Below are positions 1 to 11,640 of a stretch of DNA of 64,000 nt, piece by piece. The stretch is from Selaginella tamariscina. Taxonomy: Eukaryota; Streptophyta; Lycopodiopsida; Selaginellales; Selaginellaceae. The position numbers and the translations under genes are program-made. The stretch is from positions 1 through 64,000 of the forward strand of contig PUQB01000305.1 of assembly GCA_003024785.1 (NCBI GenBank). The letters are read 5' to 3'. The first letter of the stretch is position 1. Each line of letters opens with the position of its first letter. The notes below the pieces were generated by a model. It did not search any database and was not told the DNA's origin. It saw nothing but the letters and a program-made list of their open reading frames with translations.

Positions 1-1143
1 TTCATAAGAGGAAATATAAAAATATCTTATTTTTGATGTAGATAAATGTAATAGAAATGTGTTATTTAAGGTGTTACAGCTTGTGAGGCTTCCTTTCATT
101 ACTTATTTAATAAATTAAATCTATAATATCATTTTATTCCATTATATATTACAATAAAAATAAATAAAATAATAATAAAAATATAACTTTAAATAGTGAT
201 TAATATTAAGAATTTATATTAAATCTTGTTAAAAATATTATCTTAAAGATTTGTATCATTTTTAAATATTTATAGATTCTTTTAGTATTTCATTTTATAA
301 TGGTAATGTTAAAATTAAATTTATTTACGATTTGACATGTTATATTTTAATTATTAGATTTTAAAGTGTATTAAATTTGGTAAGGTAAATATAGAATTTA
401 ATTTTTTAAATTTCAAGGTATATGTATGTGCGGGGACTAGGGTTTTTGTGAGAGCTTGGCGGTAAGCACGTATATACACATTATATAACATTTTTTTGGA
501 AATTTCTCTCTCTATATGTATGTATTTAGATATACTATTTTGTTATAAACCATACAGAACATCATATAATTAGGTAATACATATGAAAAGATTACTGTGT
601 AATCATATCTTTAAATATTGGTATTTAACCAATAGATATAAATGCGTACAATGTTGAGTATTATACAATATACATAAATTAATTATACATTGATAGGTGG
701 ACACATATTCTTCTAGATCCACAACAAAATGGATACAACATACATATGTTTATGCATATGTATGTATATGTATATATATGTCATATGCTGTATCCGTGAA
801 TGTCTGTGTGTCACTAGCAAGCATCCGTGAATATATCCTATAAGAGGTTGAGCATTCTATTTATTAAGCTAGTTATAAGTCTCTTTACTTATACACAAAT
901 AATGAGCTATAAGTTTCTGGATGATTAGTTTCTACGATTTAATGAGCTGGTAACTGTGTATAGTATGTATTCATTAACTTGTATCTATGTTACCGAATAT
1001 AGTACTACAGATATATATGTATTATTCTACATGCATACACATGCAGACACACGTGTCATGCAAATATGTCATATAAACATCTTTGAATTCTTTACTCACA
1101 TGTATATGTGTACACTATAGTATGAAAGATTAGAGAGAAAATA
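1..1143. other. AT-rich intergenic DNA, no gene seen
   Basis: No open frame, splice-bounded exon or recognisable transposon domain was found. Positions 1066-1140 match 55935-56000 in direct orientation, which matters because the DNA next to it (1144 onward) matches the other end of the window in inverted orientation. Confidence 0.6.
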
Positions 1144-1558
1144 ATGTAGATATATATACCTTTATAAGGTATGTTAAGTATACATTTAATGGAGTGAATA
1201 GTGTATGCATTAACTATTAAATATTAACTAAGCTTAATCTTACTTGTATTTAGGTGGAGACAGGCAAGGTTTTTATATATATGTTTATAAGTTTTGTGTG
1301 TTTGCGTGTGTGTGTATTGATTAGATTGGCTATGTGACTCCTGCAGGAACTACTGTGGTATTTAAGAGAATTACCTCAGGTTTATTATTAAAATTACTTT
1401 AGTATAATTATTAATATCAATACATATTAATTAAATTTGTTTAAGGTTTATTCAATAATTACTGTTATGACTAAATATGTAGCTATATATAGAGAACACA
1501 ATACATTCGTAATAGGATATATTGACATCGTGTATGTGTATGTATCTACTCTATAAAC

Positions 1559-1719
1559 CTGTAAACTTTGCTCGTCGGGGATGAGCAAATTCAATATGGT
1601 TTATACTCTTTACATACACGCGCACGCACGCGCACACACACACACCAGGATCTGTAAGCCATCCAAGAGGAAGCATATAAGGGTCGGACCAGGAACGTCC
1701 CCTTGCAGCTGCAAAGTCT
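1559..1719 (-). pseudogene. Unrecognised coding-like fragment in unit A
   Basis: On the minus strand a typical acceptor (a T-rich run then TAG, at 1720) precedes an open stretch encoding GRSWSDPYMLPLGW and ending LTDPG (1646-1719). A GT/GC microsatellite follows, then a second open stretch encoding SINHIEFAHPRRAK (1559-1607) that ends at a GT. The 38-base gap is too short for a normal plant intron, so this may be one interrupted exon or two remnants. I do not recognise the protein. The second stretch recurs at 55411-55460 and, more degenerate, near 47735-47785. Confidence 0.3.
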
Positions 1720-2036
1720 CTATAAAATGAAACAAGAAATATTATTTTAGAAAATATATATAAGAAATAGTTAAAGCAGCCATTAATATATGAATATACC
1801 AAAACAAGCGTATATATTGAAATATAAAGAACATAATACAGATCTCCCAACATTTATGTATATAAAACACGTACGTATATATACAAATATATAAGATTAG
1901 TCTAAATGCAGGTGTATGCATATACACATAATATAGTCAAAAGTATTAAATAATAAAGAAATAAATAAGAGACTAGTAAAAGTATAAAACGACATATATC
2001 ATTTTTTGAGAAACTTAGGTTATAATAAAACTTTCA

Positions 2037-2039
<3 letters not shown>

Positions 2040-2078
<39 letters not shown>
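2040..2078. repeat. (TA)n microsatellite
   Basis: Uninterrupted TA dinucleotides. An equivalent run sits at 54950-54975 in unit C. Confidence 0.95.
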
Positions 2079-2081
<3 letters not shown>

Positions 2082-2295
2082 CTGTAATTTAAAATCCAAT
2101 GATCTTTCAATTCTAAGCAATGAAAAAATTCTATAATATCACATCATTGTTAATATGAAAATATTAATAAATGTTTGATATTAAATATATGATATCTTTT
2201 CATTAGTTAAAAGTACCCGTTTCATATAAATAATTCATATTATTTTATAATATATGTATAAAAATTATGAAACATGTTATATACGGTTCTATTCA

Positions 2296-2337
2296 TATAT
2301 ATGTCCTCTCTTGAATTTGGACTTGGTACCAATTCAT
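2296..2337 (-). pseudogene. Methylesterase exon-1 scrap next to unit A
   Basis: Reading minus, the 5' leader typical of the array is followed by ATGAATT and then GGTACCAAGT, CCAAATT and GGACATATA, which are pieces of methylesterase exon 1. About 50 bases between the start codon and the WY codons are deleted, and a few internal bases are missing. It lies at the same place relative to unit A as the scrap at 52960-54711 does to unit C. Confidence 0.75.
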
Positions 2338-2429
2338 AATAATTATACATAAACACAAACTCTTTAATGTTATGTATATGTGTATCCTGAGATTGTACTT
2401 GTTAAAAACTTGTTATACAATAAGCATAG

Positions 2430-2885
2430 GTGAACATGTAAATATATGGATGCATATGTTAAATAATATTTTAAGATAATTACGAAATAGAATAAGGCAA
2501 ATGGCAATTGAACAAAAAATGGTGGGATAACAAAGACAAAGAGATAAGAAACACGAGTCGAGATGAATAAAAATGATGTATATGTATTGTCCTTTACATA
2601 TAAATTTGTTTATTAAATTATTATAAAAAATTTCATGTGTCGTATATAAAAAATTTCATGATATTGAGAGGGCATGAACAGGTAAATATATGGATGCATA
2701 TGTCAAATAATATTTAAGATAATTACGAAAGAGAATAAGGCAAACGGCAGTCGAATAAAAGATGGTGGGATAACAAAGAAAAGAGATAAGAAACACAAGT
2801 TAAGATGATATATGTATCGTCCTTTACATATAAATTTGTTTATTAGATTATTATATAAAAAATTTCATGTGTCGTAATAAAAAAG
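2430..2885. repeat. Tandem duplication, about 240 bp
   Basis: The sequence from GAACATGTAAATATATGG to TTCATGTGTCGTA occurs at about 2430-2645 and again at about 2678-2877 with small indels. It belongs to the upstream-type sequence also seen at 9890-10100 (same orientation) and, inverted, at 18120-18370 and 52730-52870. Confidence 0.8.
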
Positions 2886-3158
2886 AATTAAAAGAAAAGA
2901 CAAGTGAATTAAAAACACATTTAGATACAAAACCCTAATTTTGTGCATGTACACGATTTTGTAATGTATTCTTTACATATCTAATTATATATCAATTCTG
3001 TCCTATATAATATTAAACGAAGTGATAGAAAGTTTTATATATAAGTTAAATAATTATTTAATAATAATTTAAAATAGATGATAATAAAGTAAGATTATAT
3101 ACGAGCATTAATAATGTAGAGCATATAAGATTATATAGGGTTAATGATAATAAAGTAA

Positions 3159-3445
3159 GATAATACATGTTACAAATGACATGTAAAGCATCTTGATACT
3201 GTATACTCTTGGGAACATCGAAGCAAGTTGGGTGGTCCATGTAACAAAGACAACAATGGGAAGATAATACATGTTACAAATGACATGTAGAGCATCTTGA
3301 TACTGTATACTCTTGGGAACATCGAAGCAAGTTGAGTGGTCCATGTAACAAAGACAACAATGGGGAGATAATACATGTTACAAATGACATGTAGAGCATC
3401 TTGATACTGTATACTCTTTCCATGTAACAAAGACAACAATGGGAG
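3159..3445. repeat. Tandem repeat, about 103 bp, two full units plus a partial third
   Basis: Units start near 3159, 3262 and 3366 with GATAATACATGTTACAAATG. The third is shortened by an internal deletion. The unit is the downstream flank of copy 1, and single units occur downstream of copy 8 (around 52150-52240, inverted). The short open frames here are repeat artefacts. Confidence 0.85.
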
Positions 3446-3594
3446 TGAATCACTAGGTGGATTAAAATTCTTAATCTGTTTCAGTTGTAATTTAAATACT
3501 TTATTAGGTGTCTCTACGAATTCAATACAAATAAGGAATTAATTAAAATAAAATAAAATTTATTGTTTAGTAAATAAAATGATATTTAAAACTA

Positions 3595-3927
3595 TCATAA
3601 TGGATTTTTTAATGATATAAAGACACATATATGCCACGATGAACTCTCCTGTGCTGAAATCTGGGTGAGATTAAGAAACAAGAGTGTCAGGCTCGGAAAG
3701 AAAGGGGAATGATCCGTGTCTATCTCGAACACCTGTTTCGGCGGAGTCATCTTAATATACATCTCCTGCTGGGAAGGTGTTACGATGTTATCCTTCAAAC
3801 ACTTTATGTAGTACCGTGGGACACTGCCGTAGCGTTCACGTGTTAAGTTCATTGTTGGGTCGAACACAGGAGCCGGCTTGAGTAGAGCTTTCGCAAGTTC
3901 AACATCCTAGTAATACAATGCTAATAA

Positions 3928-3960
<33 letters not shown>

Positions 3961-4582
3961 AGCGTGCAGCTTGGTTACCTCGAGTGGAGACTCGTTGTAA
4001 AGCAGACTTTGAACATGATCAAGTTCAAAGAAGAATGATGTTGGCTTGCCATTCATTTACAACAACCATTCCCTCCGGAGGATTTCTTAACTGTATCAAT
4101 ACAAACTTTAGTACATCAATCTCTCTCTCATGTGTGTGTGAGAGAGAAAGAGGCATACCAAGCTGAATCCAGAAGGTCCGGAGGATATCATCAAAGCTGT
4201 AACATATACAGCAGCTAGAATCTTCTGTGGCATCTTTTCCAGCACATAAGTGAGGCTGAATCCTGCTAAACTGTGTCCAACCAGCACAACCTAGCAAAAA
4301 ACCAAGTATTTAAAGAAATACGAGAGAGAGTACACACATACACACGCACGCACGCACCTTGCGTTCTTCTGGCAAGGATTGTAAAAGCTTGGTGAGTGGC
4401 TCTGTGTATTTTTCTAAAGTACCAACAGTGTTTGCATCTTGATTATCGATTCCAGCACTTACTAAATCAACGGCATCAACTATATGTCCTTCTTGCTTCA
4501 ATTTGGACACCACTTGGTACCAACACCATGCACCGTGTCCGGCTCCATGAACAAGAACAAAATGGAACTTGTCAATACTCAT
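3595..4582 (-). pseudogene. Methylesterase copy 1 (type 1), frameshifted
   Basis: This is an alpha/beta hydrolase of the plant SABP2/MES family. Exons on the minus strand: 4358-4582, 4159-4290, 3979-4090 and 3595-3906, all with GT-AG introns. Exon 1 is intact (75 codons with VHGAGHGAWCWY). Exon 2 keeps the nucleophile motif, as GHSLAG rather than GHSLGG, and has a 12-base in-frame deletion near its end. Exon 3 lacks 2 bases near 4055, shifting the frame into an early stop. Exon 4 encodes the catalytic Asp (LKDN) and His (DHSPFF), then has a 1-base loss compensated 11 codons later by a 1-base gain. The normal stop is lost, adding about 13 codons. Its 3' flank matches that of copy 8. It is not expected to make a full enzyme. 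Confidence 0.9.
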
Positions 4583-4639
4583 CTTAATAATTATACAAAA
4601 ACACAATATGCTATATATATATATATAGACCACACACAC

Positions 4640-6160
4640 ACACATTCGGTTTAGATTAATAAATCTAATCTTTTATGAACCATGTTCCAAGCAGGTTAAC
4701 TGGTTGAGTAAGGTTATTAATTATTTATATATATAATAATTTTATTGCTTTATATTTATATATGTATAATCGTTTTGTTGCTTTATTCAATGCAGCAGGG
4801 TGTGTCTTCCTCATATTTGAATGGCTCACAAAAGATTAGACTTGTACATCTGATCACCCATTTAAAATATATGTTAAACATTTTAATCGAATTAATCCTC
4901 TAGAAATTTCCCTACCCAGATTTGCTAATAAAACACGAGTTGTATGTCCAGTTTATTATTTATATACATTTGAAAATAATAAATTCTGAATTTTATTGAT
5001 AATATATAAATGTATACACACACACATATATATATAATCATTTTTTTTTATTTATATAAATACTGGTACACATGTGTGTTAAATTATTTAGTAAATTATT
5101 ATAATAATTTATTAATTAATGAACTTTTAACTCAATTATTATATTTAACCTAATGAATTTATTATTAAATTTTTAAGTATATTCAATTACCTTTAACTTA
5201 ATTACTAATTCTTTAAACTGGATTTTTTAATAAATTTATTCACCTTAATCATGGTGAGTTTATTCTTAAGTTCTTACTAGCGATTGTTGATAATTTAATT
5301 ATTTAATAATAATTTATTAATTAATAATTTTTAATTCATTTACTATTCTTAACTAAGTAAATTTATTTCTAACATATTTATTATCCTTAATTTAATGAGC
5401 TTATTAAACCTAAAATTATCCTTAAATGGTAAATTTATTTTTCAATTGAAACTATAGTTAATTTTTAATTTAGTGAAATACAAGAAAAAAGTATATTTAC
5501 TAAAATGGTATTCCAGTCAAAAAGAGTCCATAAAAATAATTAGGTTGTATATTAATTTTCACATGTCAATTTATGAATTATCTATAAATAACACAATGAA
5601 TTTATTATATCATTAACAATATTATTATTTTAATTTTAATGTTTAACGTAATCCTTGTATTGTATCAAACAGTATTACGACGATTCAGTTGTATGTCCAC
5701 CTAATCAATTTATTTTTAATGTAATTATTATTTTAATTTGATCAATTTATTTCCATGTCATCCGCAGTCTATGCTTGATCGAACAATCTTCATAATGCCT
5801 TGTGGATTTAGATGCACTTAATTATTCAATAATAATTACTTATTTATTCTCTTTAATTTAATAAATAATACATTTGTTATTCTGGTGAATTTATTCTTAA
5901 GTTAAATCTTTATTCAAAATATTATGAATTTATCTTTAATTTAAACTCTTAATTTTGAATTTATTATTTAAATTAATTAACTCAATGAGTTTACTTTAAG
6001 ATTCTCACCGTAATCTTAACAACTTGTAAAATGGGTGTTTGGTGCAGTGTTTTGAATGGATATATAAACAAATAAATATACTTATAAACTTATTATATAA
6101 GATTTAAATAATATGTTATTTCTATACAAGGTCTCCTCACATAATCCACCACTCTTTCCC
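4640..6160. other. Upstream region of copy 1, no gene
   Basis: AT-rich DNA that corresponds, inverted, to the upstream regions of copies 5 (about 21600-22280) and 7 (about 40900-41520). The motif CTTGGAA next to AACCTGCTTGG recurs in these leaders. No coding signal was seen. Confidence 0.6.
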
Positions 6161-6945
6161 ATTGTTGGCATGGACTACTCAGGTGAAAACGAATACAAAT
6201 TGGGCCCAATACTTGAAACTAGTACATACATATACGCTGGCGTGTGTGTGTGAGAGAGAGAGCTTAATAGAGTTTATCTCTTATGTGTTTTTAAAAGAGG
6301 TAGGCTTATATAATGAATTTAAAATCATAAAAATTAAAATAAATGTAAACTTTTTAAATGTTTCATATCGTTATTGGTAAAGGTTTTGCACCCATTTGTC
6401 GAAGAGAGCTTAACTATAAACCAGTAATTTTAATAAATACATATACCATTTTGATTATAATAAAACTTTGGTATAATTGTAATAGAGTACTTTTAATTCT
6501 GTATAATTCAGTTTTTAATTTGCTTAAGCAAGTGTTAAAACGGTTATATGAAAAAAACAACTATATAATATCACCTCATTTTTAATATAAAAAATATTAA
6601 TAAATATTTTATATTAATATATGGCATTCATATATATTAAATTGTAAAGTAGAATCCTTTAAAAAAAATTACATAATCTTTTAATTAACATAATTATGAT
6701 ATTTAATAATCTTTAATAATATATATTATTTTATAATATATGTATAAAAAATTATTAAACGTGTTTTACTCCCCGGGCCATAATATAGAACACGTATTTA
6801 CAAGATAAAATCTTTTATATACATTAGATATAAAGATAAATACAAACAAAACTGGCTTGAATTTTAATGTTTTTAACTCTCTTTTAGTTCTATCAAATTT
6901 TATATAGTATATTTATTGTAATATAATCTTTACGGTTTTTAGTAT
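6161..6945. other. AT-rich spacer, no gene
   Basis: Open frames here are short and have biased, low-complexity content. I see no domain or splice structure. Confidence 0.5.
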
Positions 6946-6949
6946 GTTT

Positions 6950-6958
6950 TATATATAT

Positions 6959-6989
<31 letters not shown>

Positions 6990-7001
6990 ATATATATATA
7001 T

Positions 7002-7052
<51 letters not shown>

Positions 7053-7060
7053 ATTATGAT
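6950..7060. repeat. Imperfect (TA)n tract
   Basis: About 110 bases of TA dinucleotides with occasional doubled A or T. Matching tracts occur at equivalent places in other units (21255-21275, 40560-40570). Confidence 0.9.
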
Positions 7061-7470
7061 AAAATCACATATTTAATTATATATCAGTTATGTTTATATA
7101 TAAGTGAATTAATTATTTTAATAATAATTTAAAATACACGATAATAAAGTATGTAACGTGGTATTTGATACTATACATTCTTGAGTGGTCTATGTAACAA
7201 AGCAATGGTAACAATGTATAAATTCTGGGCCTCTATTCTATACCTTGTCTATGTAATTTAAACACTTTCTATGAATTCAAATCAACGAGAAATTAATTAA
7301 AATAAAATAAAGTGTATTTTATTGTTTGTTTTGGCCAAATATGTTACTTAATTTATTATAATTTAAAATTTATACTTTAATCTTTTCTCGTTTAACCACC
7401 GTATCTTTTATTACTATAACGTAGAATTTATAAAATTTATGATTAATTTTCTTACTACAACTTAAAATTT

Positions 7471-7525
7471 ACCAACATCATGTGCCGTCTCCAGCAAGAA
7501 CAGAAAGGAACTTGTTAATACTCAT
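7471..7525 (-). pseudogene. Solo truncated methylesterase exon 1
   Basis: Minus strand: ATG AGT ATT AAC AAG and the following codons of exon 1, ending at GGTGTTGGTA (here with an ATGATG change), after which the sequence switches to TTTTAAGTTGTAG. The same switch point appears at 20780 and 40138. No exons 2-4 follow. Confidence 0.85.
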
Positions 7526-8254
7526 TTTATAAATATATATATAAAAGAAACAAATTAGTTGAGGTTATACTACACGAGATTAAACTTGTACACCAATAGA
7601 AAATATATGTTTAAGCATATTCTTTAGCTTGTCAATCCAATGCTATATACACAATAATATTATTGTCTATTATATAGATGTCTATCAGAATTATTTTGTA
7701 AGAATAAATTCATGTCTCATGTCACCTAACAGGAACTCAAATATTCTAAGTAAATTTATATATTATAAAATTGAAAACTTATATATACATGGTATTGTCA
7801 ACTCCATAAAAATCTCTATATTGTTTGATATATCGATGTAACCATAATGTAATCATATCCATGATTCAAAAGGCATATTCTGAAATATTTAGAAAGACAA
7901 GTAAATAAATAAAACTAATGTTTATATGCACTTCATCATATATGTATGTATAATCTGTATATAATGTTCTTATCATGCTTCGTGTGTGTTTTACACATGT
8001 ACATACATGTGTGTATATACATAAATTTCAGCATATATTATTAGTTTTACGTCATGCACATGCACTAATAATATTGCATTTGTTTTGTGTATTTTTAATT
8101 CCATAAGATACATAAAGGAAGTTAGAATATATATAAATTTAATAAATATTAACACCAAGTTTTCATTTTAAACATAATGTGTAGTTAAGTCCAAAACACA
8201 CCAAATGTTGTAAATATTTAAAACACTGCAATTGATGTATGAAAATACATAACA

Positions 8255-9137
8255 TGTCAGGCTGGGAAAAGAAAGGGGAATGATCCGTGTCTATTTCCAA
8301 CACCTGTTTCGGTGGAGTCATCTCAATGCACATCTTTGCTGAAAAGTTGTTAAGATGTTATCCTTCAAACTCTTTATGTAGTACCGCGGGACACTGCCGT
8401 AGTGTTCATGTGTTAAGTTCATTGTTGGGTCAAACACGGAGCCGGTTTAAGTAGAGCTTTTGCAAGTTCAACATTCTAGTAATACAATGTTAAGTAATCT
8501 CTCTCTCACACGCGCGCGCGCGCGCGCGCGGTTTACACGCTTGATTACCTTGAGAGAGACTCATTGTAAAGCAGATGTTGAACATGATCAAGTTTAAAGA
8601 AGAATGAGGTTGCGCTTCCATTCACATTTACAAGAACCATACTCTCCGGAAGGTTGCTTAGCTAGATGATTACAAAGTTTAGTGCATAAACTCTCTCTCT
8701 CTCTCAAGCATACCCAGCTCAGATATGGAGCAGATGCAGAAGGCCCCGAAGATATCATCAAAGCTGTAACATATAGCAACTAGAATGTTCTGTGGTATCT
8801 TTTCCAGCACATAACTGAGGCTGAATCCTCCTGGACTATGTCCAACCAAGACAATCTAAGACATACGTGTGTAGAGGCATTAACTATACGCATACACACA
8901 CGCACGCACGCACCTTGTGTTTTTCTGGCAAGGATTGTAAAAGCTTGGTGAGTGGCTCTGTATTTTTTCCAAAGTACCAACAGTGTTTACATCTTGATTA
9001 TCGATTCCAGCACTTGCTAAATCAACGGCATCAATTATATGTCCTTCTTGCTTCAATTTGGAAACCACTTGGTACCAAGACCATGCACCGTGTCCAGCTC
9101 CATGAACAAGAACAAAATGAAACTTGTTAATACTCAT
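8255..9137 (-). pseudogene. Methylesterase copy 2 (type 2), degraded
   Basis: Exons on the minus strand: 8914-9137, 8714-8855, 8549-8661 and about 8255-8475. Exon 1 has lost 1 base after TLEK and shifts frame, and the conserved Trp-Cys-Trp is WSW. Exon 2 reads GHSPGG, with Pro in the nucleophile elbow, and lacks 2 bases. Exon 3 lacks 1 base. Exon 4 has a 1-base loss near the PAP/VFD codons and is cut after the PD codons by a deletion of about 80 bases that removes the C-terminal helix. Closest relatives in the window are copies 4 and 6 (LSN.PE, MCIEM, VLEIDTDHS). Clearly non-functional as a protein. Confidence 0.9.
8511..8530. repeat. (CG)10 tract in intron 3 of copy 2
   Basis: Ten uninterrupted CG dinucleotides directly follow a CT/CA tract. 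Alternating CG is the classic Z-DNA-prone sequence. Other copies carry GT/GA repeats at this intron position. Confidence 0.95.
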
Positions 9138-9654
9138 TCTAATAATTATACAGAAACACAAACTATTTAATGTTCTATTAGCATGTGTATGCATACTCAC
9201 ACGTGGTTTGGATTTTTTCATTACCGACAAAAGATTGGACTTGTCGGCCAATAAAGAATATATGTTAAGCATATTCTTAAGCACACATTATAAAGACAGG
9301 AATTAAGACAAATTTTGATAGGTGAATATGTACTATTTATCAATCACAAATAATATTTCAAGTTAGTTAATTAATATAATACTGAATATAATAATAACTA
9401 ATTAATTGTGGAAATAGAACAAGGCAAACGACAGTTCACATGAAGAAACGAAAGGTAACAGCACAAGGGACACGGAGATGATACAAGAGGTAAGAAAAAT
9501 TAAAAATGGAGTATATTTTATTGTCTATTATAGAGATAAATTTATCCATCAGCTTTTATATTATTATTGTATAAGTAAATTAATTTTTAAAAAAAACATT
9601 CATCACAGGAACTCATTTATTCTAGTAAATTTATATATTAAAGAATTAAAATTA

Positions 9655-9715
9655 ATACTCATTTTAATAATTATACTAGGAAAAAATAAATTATTTGAGG
9701 TTCTACTCATATAGC
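9655..9715 (-). pseudogene. Methylesterase leader-plus-start remnant
   Basis: Minus strand: the standard leader (TAGAACCTCAAATAATTT, then TATAATTATT) runs into ATGAGTATTAA and then changes to TTTTAATTC and a sequence ending near CTGTGATGAATG. The same switch occurs at 18549, 23929 and 49631, all plus strand. Confidence 0.75.
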
Positions 9716-9719
9716 GAGT

Positions 9720-10294
9720 TTTATTACGTTACTCACACGTGGTTTTTAATCTTGCATATGCATATTTCCTGAAATTGTACTTGTAAATCCAAGCCGTCCA
9801 ATTAACAGTATATGTTAAAACAGATTCTTCAAAGACTTTTTTAATTATTTTAGTATAGACACAAATATATACTATACAATATGACATGGTGAACATGTAA
9901 ATATATGGATTCATATAATTATTTATTAATTTAAATAATAATTAATTAATATAATATTAAATATTGTGGAAGAGAGCAGTCAAATAAAGAACATGGTGGG
10001 ATAACAAAGATAAGGAGCAACGAGATGAGAAACACAAGTTCAAGAATGAAAATGATGTATGTGTATTGTCCTTTACATGTAAATTTGATTTTATTAGACT
10101 ATTATATAAAAAATTCAAAAGAATGAAAAAACCTGTATTACATTAAGGGTAAAAACCTATTGTCAACAATGGATTTTTATAATTTAATAAAATCAAAAGC
10201 AGAAAATTGTTTGTTTCACACTCGAAAAATGTACAAGCAATCCGTTTTGACTGCAGATCACGTATTTACGCTATTAAATAATCGGACACGTATT

Positions 10295-10387
<93 letters not shown>

Positions 10388-10940
10388 ATATAAGCATGCA
10401 GACGATTGTTCTTTACATATTTCATTATATATCAATTATGTCCTATAATACTAAACGAAGTGAAAGAAAGTTTTATATATAAGTGAACTAATGATTTAAT
10501 AATAATTTAAAATGCATGATAATTAATAAAGTATGTAACGATTAGAAATGCCATCTAGAGCATTTCGATACTGTATATTCTTGAGAATATGGAGCAAATT
10601 GAGTGGTCTATGTAACAAAGTAATGGCAACAATGGGGAGTGGGTGAATAAGAACACTAGGGGATTAAAATTCTTTGTTTGTTTTAGCCTCTATTCTATAC
10701 CTTGTCTATGTAAATTAAATACTTTATCAGGTGTCTACGAATTCGAACTTAATTAAAATAAGTAAGTTTTGGATTATTTAAATTTACTATTACATAAATT
10801 TATTATTTAATTTTTAACTTCAGGCCTAACCAATAAGTTAACCCTCGCTGAGCGACCGTAACTTCTTACTATAATTTATAATTTATAAATTTATAATTAA
10901 TTGATTTTAATGAACTGATTAACCTTTGTATAACTTTTCT
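9720..10940. other. Upstream flank of copy 2
   Basis: Inverted match to about 17460-18500 (upstream flank of copy 4). It contains (TA)n at 10298-10382 and the landmark GCTGAGCGACCGTAAC at 10848-10863. No gene. Confidence 0.7.
10298..10382. repeat. (TA)n microsatellite
   Basis: About 85 bases of TA with two AA/TT interruptions. Confidence 0.95.
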
Positions 10941-11640
10941 TATTTTAGTTTACTATTGTGTGTGTATATTATCAGCCACTCCCACCGACAGTTAACATGG
11001 TTAAGTTAAGTTAATTATTATAACTTAACTAAATTGATCACGCTCCCACCAAAGCTTAGTTAAGTTATATTTTAACTTAACTAAATTAGTGTGAGTGTGA
11101 TGAAGTTAAGTTAAGTTAAATAAGTTGTTTTAACAAAATCACACTCACTATTAGTTACATAAATAAAGATTGAAATTAATTAATTTTTAATAAATTAATT
11201 TATTATGCTGTATTTGAACCACAGACCTTCAATATAAAAATGTAGATTTTTTATAAAGCCAACTAAAATTTACCATATGCAAAGTGTATTTACAAAACAG
11301 GTGTTTTTTTTTTTTTTTTTCCTCCACGCCTCTCCCTAGTGGAACGGCAGCCACTCCTTCAGAGCCTCGCTCTTTGCTAGTCCCTCTGCTTCCTCCGCCG
11401 CTTCCGGCACCAGGTCCTCGTCGCCCTCTTCCCCCCTCCTCGCCTGTTAACTAAATTTTCTTAAAATTACTGATGGGGGGAGCACCGCTTAAATTTTATA
11501 TTCAATTTACTGAAATAGTTAAGTTAACTTAACTTAACTAATTTGGTGTGAGTACAAATTTTCACCTTAACAAGTTTTAGTAAATCTAAACTAAATTAAT
11601 TTGGTGTGAGTGTGATTCAGTTTAGTTAAATCCATTTTAA
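10940..11640. mobile_element. Nest of palindromic MITE-like repeats
   Basis: A core of TTAACTTAACTAA next to TTTGGTGTGAGTGTGAT occurs several times in both orientations. One copy at about 11037-11102 is nearly a perfect hairpin: ATCACGCTCCCACC at the left and GTGTGAGTGTGAT at the right around TTAAGTTATATTTTAACTTAA. Further arms lie near 11103-11155 and 11510-11625. A GC-rich insert (11304-11446) lies between the arm clusters. No transposase is present, so this fits a non-autonomous TIR element family. Confidence 0.6.
11304..11446 (-). pseudogene. GC-rich captured gene fragment ending in poly(A)
   Basis: On the minus strand an open frame encodes an acidic C-terminus (EEGDEDLVPEAAEEAEG, then SEALKEWLPFH), followed by a TAG stop at 11336-11338, 15 more bases and 17 A residues (the T-run at 11304-11320). 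Its GC content is far above that of its surroundings. This resembles the 3' end of a processed transcript or a gene piece captured by the surrounding palindromic element. I do not recognise the parent protein. Confidence 0.5.

Larger units (their letters stand above)
1144..2295 (-). repeat. Long repeat unit A (inverted copy of unit C)
   Basis: Read on the minus strand this segment matches 54700-55870 almost continuously, and part of it matches 47520-47960. Shared landmarks are a TA run, a GT/GC-rich microsatellite, the stretch encoding KSINHIEFA, and a spacer ending in a conserved GGTGGAGACAGG motif. The unit begins next to a methylesterase exon-1 scrap in both A and C, so the scrap was part of the duplicated unit. 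Confidence 0.8.

Noticed and set aside
3058-3439. Three overlapping minus-strand open frames of 60-89 codons
   Set aside because: They arise from the 103-bp tandem repeat and share no similarity to a family I know.
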